From contig JAKFEY010000072.1 in the NCBI GenBank assembly GCA_036675475.1, positions 1-15,667 on the forward strand: a stretch of DNA of 15,667 bases, given 5' to 3'. Positions 6,226-12,446 of the stretch are shown piece by piece (within the stretch, counting starts at the first letter, position 1; each line of letters begins with the position of its first letter). This DNA is from JALYRV01 sp036675475 (GTDB lineage: Bacteria; Acidobacteriota; Vicinamibacteria; Vicinamibacterales; SCN-69-37). The position numbers were made by a program, and so were the translations under genes. The notes under the pieces are model-generated. The model was not told where the DNA came from, did not search any database, and was given only the letters and a program-made list of their open reading frames with translations.

Positions 6226-8157
6226 GTGCGCTCGCTCGTTGTCGGCACCGCCGGCCATATCGATCATGGCAAGAGCGCGCTCGTGCGCGCGCTCACCGGC
6301 GTCGATCCCGATCGCCTGAAGGAAGAGAAGGCGCGCGGCATCACCATCGATCTCGGCTTCGCGCACTATCAGCAGGACGATCTCAACGTCGCGTTCGTCG
6401 ACGTGCCGGGGCACGAGCGGTTCGTGCGCAACATGCTCGCGGGCGCGGGCGGCGTCGACGCGGTGCTGCTGGTGGTGGCGGCCGATGAAAGCGTGATGCC
6501 GCAGACGCGCGAGCACTTCGCCATCTGCCGGCTGCTCGGCCTCTCGCGCGGCGTCGTCGCGCTCACCAAATCCGATCTGGCCGATGCCGACATGCGCGCC
6601 GTCGCCGAAAGCGACGTGCGCGAGCTGGTCGCCGGCAGCTTCCTCGACGGCGCCGAGATCGTGCCGGTGTCGAGCCGCACGGGCGAGGGACTTGAGGCGC
6701 TGCGCGCAGCCATAGCGCGCCTGGCCGTGGCGGGGCCCGCGCGCATCGCGACCGGCCCGGCACGCCTGCCGATCGACCGCGCCTTCACGGTGAAAGGCTT
6801 CGGCACGGTGGTCACCGGCACGCTCGTGTCGGGCACGCTCGAGAGCGGCGCCGAGTACGCGCTGCTGCCGTCCGGGCGCGCCGTGCGCGTGCGCGGCCTG
6901 CAGTCGCACGGCGAGACGCACGCGCAGGTGCCGGCCGGCAACCGGCTCGCCGTAAATCTCGGCGGCGTCGAGCTCGGCGACATCCGGCGCGGCGACACGA
7001 TTGCCGTGCCTGGCGCCTTCACCGTCACGCACCGCTTCGACGCGATCATCGAGAACGACTCGCCGCGCCCCATCCGCAACGGCGCGCGCGTGCGCGTGTA
7101 TCAGGGCACCAGCGAGTCGCTGGGCCGCCTCACACTCGGCCCCGAATATTCTGAGACTTCCACCGCCAACCGGGGATATGCAACCGGGAAGAATATCCCC
7201 GTCGCCGCGCTCGAGCCGGGCGCGCGCGCCTTCGCGCGCGTACGCCTCGAAGCGCCCGCCGTGCTCACGCGCGGCGACCGCTTCGTCATGCGCAGCTACT
7301 CGCCGCTCGCCACCATCGGCGGCGGCATCGTCATCGACCCCGAGCCGCGCAGCGCGCCCGTGCGCAGCCCGAAGGCCGCGGCGCGCTTCGAGAAGCTGGC
7401 GCCCGGCGGCGCCGCCGCGAATGCCGCCGCCGTGATCGCGATGGTGGAGGAGGCGGGCGTGCGCGGCCTGATCATCGAGGAGCTGACGTCGCGCGCGGGT
7501 CTGTCGCACGACGCGGTGCAGGCGATGGCGATGGAGGCGGGGAAGGCGATCGTGCGGCTGGGCGAGCGGCTCGTGGGCGCCGGCGTCGCCGCGCAGCTCG
7601 AGGCGCGCGTGCTCGATGTGCTCAAGCGCCAGCACGAGGCCGCGCCGCTGTCCGAGGGACTGCCGCGCGAAGAGCTGCGCGAGCGCGCGCTGCCCGGCGT
7701 GCCGCACGACATCGCGGCGGCGGTGCTGCAGCGGCTCGAGCAGGCCGGACGGATCGCGGGCCGCGAACGGCTGGCGCTCGCGGGCCACGCGATGTCGATG
7801 TCGCCCGAGGAAGCGCGCGTGAGCGCGGCCATGCTCGCGCACGCGAAGGCCGCCGGGTATCAGGCGCCCGACGCGGCCGCGCTGGCCGCCTTAATTGGCG
7901 CGCCGGCCGACCTCGTCCAGCGCATGGCTGCGCTGCTGGTGCGCCAGAAGCAGCTCGTGCGTCTCGAGACGATGCTGTATCACCCCGAGACGCTGGCGGC
8001 GCTCAAGGCTGACGTGAAGACGCTGGATTCGCTGGATGTCGGGGTCTTCAAGACGCGCTACGGCGTCACAAGGAAGTTCGCAATCCCGCTGCTCGAATAC
8101 CTCGATCGCGAGCGGGTCACCAGGCGGGCGGGAGAGAAGCGCGTGGTCGTGCGCTAG
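6226..8157 (+). CDS. selB: Selenocysteine-specific translation elongation factor SelB
   Basis: 643 residues. This GTPase carries selenocysteyl-tRNA to the ribosome at UGA codons followed by a SECIS hairpin. GTPase motifs: GHIDHGKS (10-17), GITIDLGFAHY (switch I, about 39-49), DVPGHE (59-64) and TKSD (114-117, the usual SelB variant of NKxD). EF-Tu-like domains follow (FTVKGFGTVVTGTL; GDRFVMRSYSPLATIGGG), then a C-terminal series of winged helices that binds the SECIS RNA, ending in RKFAIPLLEYLDRERVTRR. The start is a GTG nine bases after the rnr stop with only a weak GGGGCGG upstream, suggesting coupling to rnr. An extra loop (about residues 306-326, EYSETSTANRGYATGKN) is AT-richer than its surroundings and carries a repeat shared with the PHP gene. 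The stop codon shares CTAG with the convergent tatA stop. Its presence implies that the host makes selenoproteins; selA, selC and selD are not in the window. Confidence 0.95.
   Translation: MRSLVVGTAGHIDHGKSALVRALTGVDPDRLKEEKARGITIDLGFAHYQQDDLNVAFVDVPGHERFVRNMLAGAGGVDAVLLVVAADESVMPQTREHFAICRLLGLSRGVVALTKSDLADADMRAVAESDVRELVAGSFLDGAEIVPVSSRTGEGLEALRAAIARLAVAGPARIATGPARLPIDRAFTVKGFGTVVTGTLVSGTLESGAEYALLPSGRAVRVRGLQSHGETHAQVPAGNRLAVNLGGVELGDIRRGDTIAVPGAFTVTHRFDAIIENDSPRPIRNGARVRVYQGTSESLGRLTLGPEYSETSTANRGYATGKNIPVAALEPGARAFARVRLEAPAVLTRGDRFVMRSYSPLATIGGGIVIDPEPRSAPVRSPKAAARFEKLAPGGAAANAAAVIAMVEEAGVRGLIIEELTSRAGLSHDAVQAMAMEAGKAIVRLGERLVGAGVAAQLEARVLDVLKRQHEAAPLSEGLPREELRERALPGVPHDIAAAVLQRLEQAGRIAGRERLALAGHAMSMSPEEARVSAAMLAHAKAAGYQAPDAAALAALIGAPADLVQRMAALLVRQKQLVRLETMLYHPETLAALKADVKTLDSLDVGVFKTRYGVTRKFAIPLLEYLDRERVTRRAGEKRVVVR
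7166..7194. repeat. Dispersed repeat copy 1, inside selB
   Basis: The reverse complement of these 29 bases matches 11391-11419 at 27 of 29 positions (pattern ATTCTTCCCGGTTG, one mismatch, AT, one mismatch, then TCCCCGGTTGG). It contains a near-direct duplication of CAACCGGG and is flanked by GAATATT and AGAATATCC, which can pair with each other, giving a longer stem-like element of about 55 bases (7144-7199). It lies in an extra loop of SelB. Confidence 0.65.
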
Positions 8158-8303
8158 CGCTTGTCCTCATCCTTCATCGCGTCCTTGAAGTTGCGGATGC
8201 CCTTGCCGATGCCGCCGCCAATCTGCGGCAGCCGGGTGGCCCCGAAAATCAGGATGATGATGAACAGGATGATGAGCAGTTCCCAGATGCCAATTGGACC
8301 CAT
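8154..8303 (-). CDS. tatA: Sec-independent protein translocase subunit TatA
   Basis: 49 residues. TatA oligomerises in the inner membrane to form the conduit through which TatBC-recognised, folded twin-arginine proteins are exported. The sequence shows the full TatA plan: a short N-terminus (MGPIGIWE) with a glutamate at position 8, a hydrophobic helix (LLIILFIIILI, 9-19), the FG hinge (F20-G21), an amphipathic helix (ATRLPQIGGGIGKGIRNFK) and a charged tail (DAMKDEDKR). It is at the short end for TatA, and the tail is nearly absent. The start ATG at 8303 has no strong ribosome binding site. The stop shares the palindrome CTAG (8154-8157) with the selB stop. tatB and tatC are not nearby, so this may be a stand-alone TatA. 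Confidence 0.93.
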   Translation of the reverse strand: MGPIGIWELLIILFIIILIFGATRLPQIGGGIGKGIRNFKDAMKDEDKR

Positions 8304-8330
8304 GGCACGATTCTATCATTCACCTCAGGT

Positions 8331-9194
8331 ATGACTCGTGCCGCCGCCATGGCCGGGCTGCTGGCGCTGGCCGTCCCGCAGTTCACGTCCAGCGTCAATC
8401 AGGTCGAAATCTACGCCAGTGTGACCGATTCGGCCGGCCGCCCGGTTGGCGGCCTCAGGGTCGAGGACTTCGAGGTGCGCGAGGACGGTGTCCTCCAGCG
8501 CATCACGGTGTTCTCGGAAGGGGACTTTCCGCTGTCGGCCGCGGTGGCCGTGGACTCCAGCTTCAGCATGACCGGCGAGCGCCTCGCGGTGGCCAAGTCA
8601 GCCGCGCGCATCTTCATCGGCGCCCTTCGTCCGGAGGACCAGTCGATGCTGATGTCGATCGGCGGAGAGGTCGAGGTGATCGCGCCGCTCTCGGCGGACC
8701 GCGACGCGCAGTTCCGCGCGCTCAACGACCTGCGCTCGTGGGGCACGACGAGCCTGCACGATGCGATTATCAAGGCCATCGACGCGCTGCAGCCGGCGAG
8801 GGGACGACGGGCGCTCGTGATTCTGTCGGATGGCGACGACCGCTACAGCGAAGCGAGCGCCGCCGACGTGCTGGCGCGCGCGCGGCAGGCGGACGTGATG
8901 ATTTATCCGGTCGCGCTCGGCCGCACGCTGCCGGCGCTGTTCACGCAGCTGGCGACGCTCACCGGCGGCCGCGCCTTCCATCAGCGCAGCACGCGCGCGC
9001 TGCCGCAGACGCTGCGCACGATCGCCGACGAGCTGCGCCGGCAGTATCTGATTGGCTACGCGCCCGCCGCGGCGGCTGGCGCCGGCGCCGGCGCGAACGT
9101 GCCGGACGGCGCGCCGAAATGGCGCGACATCGACGTGCGCGTCATGAGGCCGCGCGTGACAGTGCGCGCCCGCGACGGGTACTATGCCCGGTGA
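8331..9194 (+). CDS. Secreted VWA-domain protein (VWFA-related, Acidobacteria type)
   Basis: 287 residues. The N-terminus (TRAAAMAGLLALAVPQF) looks like a short signal peptide; an internal ATG at 8349 is another possible start. A beta-rich lead-in follows (VEIYASVTDSAGRPVGGLRVEDFEVREDG), then a von Willebrand factor A domain with an intact metal-site motif D75-x-S77-x-S79 (DSSFS), SDGDDRYSE in the second metal-binding region, and the RRQYLIGYAP block near the end. This arrangement matches the VWFA-related domain proteins abundant in Acidobacteriota; their ligands are mostly unknown, and a role in protein binding at the cell surface is inferred. It diverges from tatA with 27 bases between start codons. 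Its TGA overlaps the next gene's ATG by one base (TGATG), implying coupled translation. Confidence 0.88.
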   Translation: MTRAAAMAGLLALAVPQFTSSVNQVEIYASVTDSAGRPVGGLRVEDFEVREDGVLQRITVFSEGDFPLSAAVAVDSSFSMTGERLAVAKSAARIFIGALRPEDQSMLMSIGGEVEVIAPLSADRDAQFRALNDLRSWGTTSLHDAIIKAIDALQPARGRRALVILSDGDDRYSEASAADVLARARQADVMIYPVALGRTLPALFTQLATLTGGRAFHQRSTRALPQTLRTIADELRRQYLIGYAPAAAAGAGAGANVPDGAPKWRDIDVRVMRPRVTVRARDGYYAR

Positions 9195-9697
9195 TGACTC
9201 ACGACCTGGTGCTGGCCCTGTTCGATTCGCCCGCCGCCGCCGCGCGCGCCGCTGCCGCGCTGCACGCGCTGGGCGTGGCGCGCGACGACTTATCGGTGAT
9301 TGCGCGCAGCCATGACGAGCAAGTCGAGGCGGCCCGCACGCTCGACGCCACGCCCGGCGTGGAGATGGAAGACTCGATGCCGGCCGCGCGGCTGGGTGAG
9401 CTCGGCGCGCACATCCTCGCCGCGATGGCGATCGTGATGCCCGGCGTCGGCCCCGTGGTGGCAGGCGGCCCGCTCGCCGCCGAGATGGGGGAGGCCGCAG
9501 GCCATGCGGCGGGCAGCCTCGCGGATCACCTGCATGGCGCGGGCTTATCGCGGCCCGAGGCCGAGGTGCTGGAAGCCGCGGTGCAGGCGGGCAACTGGCT
9601 GTTGGGCGTGCACGTGCGCGCCGGTGACCCGGCAGCCGTCGAGCGCGCGCTCGACACGGCGGGGGCAAAGACGGTGTATCGGGGCCGATGGGCTTGA
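9194..9697 (+). CDS. Small protein resembling general stress proteins (YflT/DUF1269-like)
   Basis: 167 residues. The N-terminal part (DLVLALFDSPAAAARAAAAL, then LGVARDDLSVIAR) has the beta-alpha-beta pattern of the YflT-like general stress fold, in which a helix drives residue-pair sensing between two strands. A central Ala/Gly/Pro-rich hydrophobic segment follows (about 69-110, GAHILAAMAIVMPGVGPVVAGG), as in proteins where such a region inserts in or lies on the membrane. A second alpha/beta half closes the protein (SRPEAEVLEAAVQAGNWLLGVHV). Function is not known. The start is the ATG at 9194 in the TGATG overlap; upstream codons in the same frame are a shadow of the VWA gene. The family call is tentative, by appearance only. 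Confidence 0.72.
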   Translation: MTHDLVLALFDSPAAAARAAAALHALGVARDDLSVIARSHDEQVEAARTLDATPGVEMEDSMPAARLGELGAHILAAMAIVMPGVGPVVAGGPLAAEMGEAAGHAAGSLADHLHGAGLSRPEAEVLEAAVQAGNWLLGVHVRAGDPAAVERALDTAGAKTVYRGRWA

Positions 9698-9755
9698 AGC
9701 CGCGGGCCAATCGGTGCCCCGCGGCGTCTTATTTGCGACAATAGATCCATTCCCT

Positions 9756-10625
9756 ATGCAGCCAGCCACGAACACCGGCGCCCCGAAGCCGCCTCCGCGC
9801 GGCGACCTCGATCCGGCTGCCGGCTGGCTGACTGACCGCCCGTTCCTCGCCCAGCCCACGAAAAAGCGGGTGGGCGGCGCGTTCGGCGTCTCGCTCATCC
9901 TTCACCTCGTGCTGTTTCTGGCGCTGGTCGCGATCTTCGCCGTCCCCGGCGTAAGCGACATGATTCAGCAGCAGGCGCCCAACGTCGTGTACGTGTTCGT
10001 GCCCGGACCGGGCGGCGGCGGTGGCGGCGGCGGCAACAGCACGCCCGAACCGCCCCGCAAAGCCGAAATCGAAACGCCCAAGCCGGTGGTTGCCGCGCCC
10101 ACGCCGGTGCCCAAGCCGGTGGTCGAGGCGCCGCCGCAGATCACCATGCCGCCGATCTCCACGCAGGCGCAAATCCCCATGACCGGCACGATCACGCTGT
10201 CGGCACCGTCTGCGGCGCAAGGCGCGGGCACGGGCGGCGGAGCCGGCACCGGCCGCGGCACGGGCAGCGGCGAAGGCACGGGCTCGGGCGTCGGTCCCGG
10301 CAGCGGCGGCGGCACCGGCGGCGGCCTCTACAGGCCCGGCAGCCAGGTCACCAACCCGGTCGTGCTGTACGAGAAGAAGCCGGCGTACACCGCCGAAGCG
10401 ATGCGCGCCAAGATTCAGGGCGCCGTCGAAATCGAGGGCGTCGTCATGCCCGACGGCTCGCTCGCCAATCCGCGCATCGTCCGCTCGCTCGACAAGACGC
10501 ACGGGCTCGATCAGAAGGCGCTCGAGGCGGTGAAGCAGTGGCGCTTCAAGCCGGGCGTGCTCAAAGCCACCGGCCAGCCCGTACCCATCATCGTCACGAT
10601 CGAGCTGACCTTCACGCTCCGCTAG
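9756..10625 (+). CDS. TonB-like energy transducer
   Basis: 289 residues. A TonB protein carries energy from the ExbB/ExbD proton channel across the periplasm to outer-membrane receptors. Layout: cytoplasmic N-terminus (1-40), one transmembrane helix (about 42-64, GAFGVSLILHLVLFLALVAI, with the conserved-type SxxxH pattern), a Gly tract (85-93), a Pro/Lys/Glu segment (PEPPRKAEIETPKPVV), a long Gly/Thr/Ser spacer (about 153-188), and the C-terminal TonB domain (about 203-289, PAYTAEAMRAKIQGAVEIEG and ALEAVKQWRFKPG). The ATG at 9756 is the natural start; upstream sequence in frame belongs to the previous gene's shadow. The 58 bases before it are the only gap and hold no clear promoter. exbB and exbD are not adjacent, so the partner complex is elsewhere. 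Confidence 0.9.
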   Translation: MQPATNTGAPKPPPRGDLDPAAGWLTDRPFLAQPTKKRVGGAFGVSLILHLVLFLALVAIFAVPGVSDMIQQQAPNVVYVFVPGPGGGGGGGGNSTPEPPRKAEIETPKPVVAAPTPVPKPVVEAPPQITMPPISTQAQIPMTGTITLSAPSAAQGAGTGGGAGTGRGTGSGEGTGSGVGPGSGGGTGGGLYRPGSQVTNPVVLYEKKPAYTAEAMRAKIQGAVEIEGVVMPDGSLANPRIVRSLDKTHGLDQKALEAVKQWRFKPGVLKATGQPVPIIVTIELTFTLR

Positions 10626-10626
10626 G

Positions 10627-11145
10627 TTGAACGCGCACGCTCCCGCCGTCCGCGGCTCCTATATTCCTTATTACGTTCTTTTCTACTCGCTGCTGATCGG
10701 CGCGTGTGCGTCGTACAGCGCAACGCAGCGCATCACGCTGTCGCTGCTGCTCAGTGTCAGCGCGAGCTGGATGTTCGTGCCGGTGCTGCACGTCATCACG
10801 GCGGCCGGCCTCGTGGCCCTCTCGCGCGCGCAGGGGCCGCGCTCGCGCGCCATCGCGCGGCTGCTGACGCAACACGCGCCGTGGTCGCTGTGGCTGCTCG
10901 CGGCGTCGGCAATGACCGGGACTTTCGGGTGGCCGGTGTATCACTGGATGGTGGCGGCGGCGCTGATTCCCATCGCGCTCACGCTGCGCATCGTGCACCG
11001 CTTCGTGAGGGACGAGCTCGGCGTGCGCGGGCGCCGCGCGATCGTGCTGACGCTCGCGCATCAAGGGGTCACGTGGCTCGTGGCGGCTATCTATCTCGAC
11101 AGAGCCGTGAGTCTGGTGCCGCGCATCATCGGATGGCTGTCGTGA
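10627..11145 (+). CDS. Polytopic membrane protein of unknown function
   Basis: 172 residues, not recognised. About four hydrophobic segments are visible: YYVLFYSLLIGACAS (about 15-29), a long SLLLSVSASWMFVPVLHVIT region, WSLWLLAASAMTGTFG followed by WMVAAALIPIALTL, and a last WLVAAIYL near the C-terminus. Arginine-rich loops (SRAQGPRSRAIAR; RFVRDELGVRGRR) are likely cytoplasmic. The apparent start is TTG, two bases after the tonB-like stop, without a good ribosome binding site; the first ATG in frame would remove the first membrane segment. The C-terminus overlaps the start region of the PHP gene, so the two are probably translated together. Confidence 0.65.
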   Translation: MNAHAPAVRGSYIPYYVLFYSLLIGACASYSATQRITLSLLLSVSASWMFVPVLHVITAAGLVALSRAQGPRSRAIARLLTQHAPWSLWLLAASAMTGTFGWPVYHWMVAAALIPIALTLRIVHRFVRDELGVRGRRAIVLTLAHQGVTWLVAAIYLDRAVSLVPRIIGWLS

Positions 11146-12005
11146 CGCGCGCGAGGATGCTGGCGCTGTCTCTCGTGATCGCCGGCGCCGCCGCGGGATC
11201 GGCGCTCGATACGAGACGGGCGCCGGATCCGGTGCGTGCCGGCGGCTACTTCGTGCTGGCTGCCGACTTCCACGTGCACGCCTTTCCCGGCGACGGCGCG
11301 CTCCCGCACTGGCAACTCGCGCGCGAAGCGTCGCGCCGCGGCCTGCACGCCATCGTGGTGTCGAACCACAACCAGACGCTCGCCGCTCAAATTCTTCCCG
11401 GTTGGATTTCCCCGGTTGGGTCGCTGCCGCTCGTGATTCCCTCGCAGGAAGTCACGACGCCCGGCTTTCATCTCGTGGCCGCCGGCATCACCAGCACGAT
11501 CGACTGGCGCAAGCCGGAGCTCGAGATCGCGCGCGACATTCACGCGCAGGGCGGCGTGGTGATTGCGGCGCATCCGGTGGGACGGTTCTGGCAGGGCAGC
11601 GACGCCATGATCGCCGCGCTCGATGGCGCAGAGGTGGCGCACCCGTTGACCGAGTCGTACGCGCCAGGCCGCGAGGAGCTCTCGGCTTTCTACGCGCGCG
11701 CCCGTGCGCTCAATTCGGACGTCGCGCCGATCGGGTCATCCGACTTCCACATGGTCGCGCCGCTCGGCGCCTGCAGGACGTATGTGTTCGCGGAGTCGGT
11801 GAGTGTGGACGGCGTGCTCGACGCGATCCGCGCCGGCCGCACGGTCGCGCAGGATCAGGCCGGCGTGCTTTACGGCGCGCCTGAACTGACGGCGCTGATC
11901 GGTCAACAGCAGACGGCGACTCCAAGCGCGCCCGTTGGTCGTTTTGCGAGGCTCGCTGCGTTCTTCGTGTTGATCGGCCTGTTCGCCTGCATCGTCGTGC
12001 GTTGA
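11133..12005 (+). CDS. Membrane-tethered PHP-domain metallophosphoesterase
   Basis: 290 residues. PHP domains are metal-dependent phosphoesterases. The ligand set looks complete: D45-F-H47-V-H49, S77-N-H79-N, E106 (QEVTT), H147 (AAHPVG) and D204-F-H206 (SSDFH). The N-terminus has a hydrophobic signal/anchor (MLALSLVIAGAAAGSAL) and the C-terminus a second hydrophobic helix (LAAFFVLIGLFACIVV, about 272-287), so the catalytic domain probably sits outside the cytoplasm between two anchors. The substrate is unknown. Start codon is uncertain: ATG 11133, GTG 11142 (which would give a GTGA overlap with the upstream stop) and ATG 11157 are all possible. Residues ILPGWISPVG are encoded by a repeat also found in selB. 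It likely forms a unit with the preceding membrane protein. Confidence 0.85.
   Translation: MAVVTRARMLALSLVIAGAAAGSALDTRRAPDPVRAGGYFVLAADFHVHAFPGDGALPHWQLAREASRRGLHAIVVSNHNQTLAAQILPGWISPVGSLPLVIPSQEVTTPGFHLVAAGITSTIDWRKPELEIARDIHAQGGVVIAAHPVGRFWQGSDAMIAALDGAEVAHPLTESYAPGREELSAFYARARALNSDVAPIGSSDFHMVAPLGACRTYVFAESVSVDGVLDAIRAGRTVAQDQAGVLYGAPELTALIGQQQTATPSAPVGRFARLAAFFVLIGLFACIVVR
11391..11419. repeat. Dispersed repeat copy 2, inside the PHP gene
   Basis: 29 bases matching the reverse complement of 7166-7194 at 27 positions. It is translated here as ILPGWISPVG, between the SNHN metal motif and the VIPSQEVTT motif. The element reads on opposite strands in the two genes, so the similarity cannot reflect a shared protein motif and must be at DNA level. 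Confidence 0.65.
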
Positions 12006-12018
12006 TCTTTCGAGCCGC

Positions 12019-12049
12019 TTGACAAACCACCGAACAAACCGTTTACATA
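12019..12049 (+). promoter_or_regulatory. Predicted sigma-70-type promoter of the BlaI-like gene
   Basis: A consensus minus-35 TTGACA lies at 12019-12024. A minus-10-like TACATA follows at 12044-12049 with a 19-base spacer, inside the operator palindrome. The expected transcription start, about 12056-12057, coincides with the GTG start codon, so the mRNA may be leaderless. A repressor bound at the palindrome would cover the minus-10 and the start site. Confidence 0.55.
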
Positions 12050-12056
12050 TGTAAAC
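12041..12056. promoter_or_regulatory. BlaI/MecI-type operator (perfect 16-bp palindrome)
   Basis: GTTTACATATGTAAAC is its own reverse complement and contains the TACA-xx-TGTA core known for BlaI/MecI repressors. It directly abuts the start codon of the BlaI-family gene and overlaps the predicted minus-10, so it is most likely the autoregulatory operator of the repressor/peptidase operon. Confidence 0.8.
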
Positions 12057-12446
12057 GTGAAGCGGCCACACAACGTCACCGATCAGCAGCTCGCCATCCT
12101 GGGCGTGCTCTGGGACCGGGGCGAGACCACGGCGAATGAAATTCACGCCGCGCTTGCCCGCTCCGCCGGATTTGCGAGAGGCACGGTCGGCACGATGCTG
12201 CACCGTCTCGAGCGGCAGGGCATCGTCAGTCATCGTGCCGAAGGGCGGGAGTTCCTGTACCGCGCGCGCGTCGCGCGTCAGGACGTGATGGAGGCGCGTC
12301 TGGATGGTCTCGTCGGCGCGTTGTTCGGCGGCGACCTGACGGCCATGGTGAGTTTCGCCGTCTCGAAGTCCGACACGCGCAAGGAAGACATCGACAGACT
12401 CCGGAAGATGCTCGCCGAACGGCAGGACAGGAAGGGACGGAAGTGA
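12057..12446 (+). CDS. BlaI/MecI-family transcriptional repressor
   Basis: 129 residues, full length for the family. The N-terminal winged helix (about 7-75) includes VTDQQLAILGVLWDRGETTA and the recognition-helix region RGTVGTMLHRLERQGIVSHR. The C-terminal dimerisation part includes MVSFAVSKSDTRKEDIDRL. By analogy with staphylococcal BlaI and MecI, whose inactivating cut lies before a Phe in an N-F bond at this place, the equivalent position here would be S99-F100. It should bind as a dimer to the palindrome just upstream and to the weaker site at 13541. The start is a GTG directly after the operator, leaving no room for a ribosome binding site. The stop overlaps the start of the M56 peptidase gene by GTGA, the standard blaI-blaR layout. 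Confidence 0.93.
   Translation: MKRPHNVTDQQLAILGVLWDRGETTANEIHAALARSAGFARGTVGTMLHRLERQGIVSHRAEGREFLYRARVARQDVMEARLDGLVGALFGGDLTAMVSFAVSKSDTRKEDIDRLRKMLAERQDRKGRK

Noticed and set aside
3808..7842. A 1344-residue open frame on the minus strand spanning rnr and selB
   Set aside because: It lies wholly antisense to two confidently identified genes, is His/Arg/Ala/Asp rich with no recognisable domain, and starts inside the palindrome; it is a high-GC codon-bias artefact, although its length is striking.
6226..8157. A possible selenoprotein gene near selB (in-frame TGA with SECIS)
   Set aside because: None of the genes in the window is split by an in-frame TGA with matching family sequence on both sides.
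8294..9697. A single 467-residue plus-strand protein covering the VWA gene and the stress-like gene
   Set aside because: Its first 300 residues are an Arg/Gly-rich frame-shadow of the VWA gene; only the part from 9194 is coding.
9698..9755. A promoter before the TonB-like gene around TTATTTGCGACAATAG
   Set aside because: No convincing minus-35 at the right distance; too weak to call.
10220..10325. Repetitive GGCACGGGC-type units as a repeat array or CRISPR
   Set aside because: They are imperfect, in-frame codons for the Gly/Thr/Ser spacer of the TonB-like protein, without regular spacers.
9504..10625. N-terminal extension of the TonB-like protein
   Set aside because: The first 84 codons overlap the upstream gene in another frame and show no TonB features; the ATG at 9756 gives a normal TonB plan.
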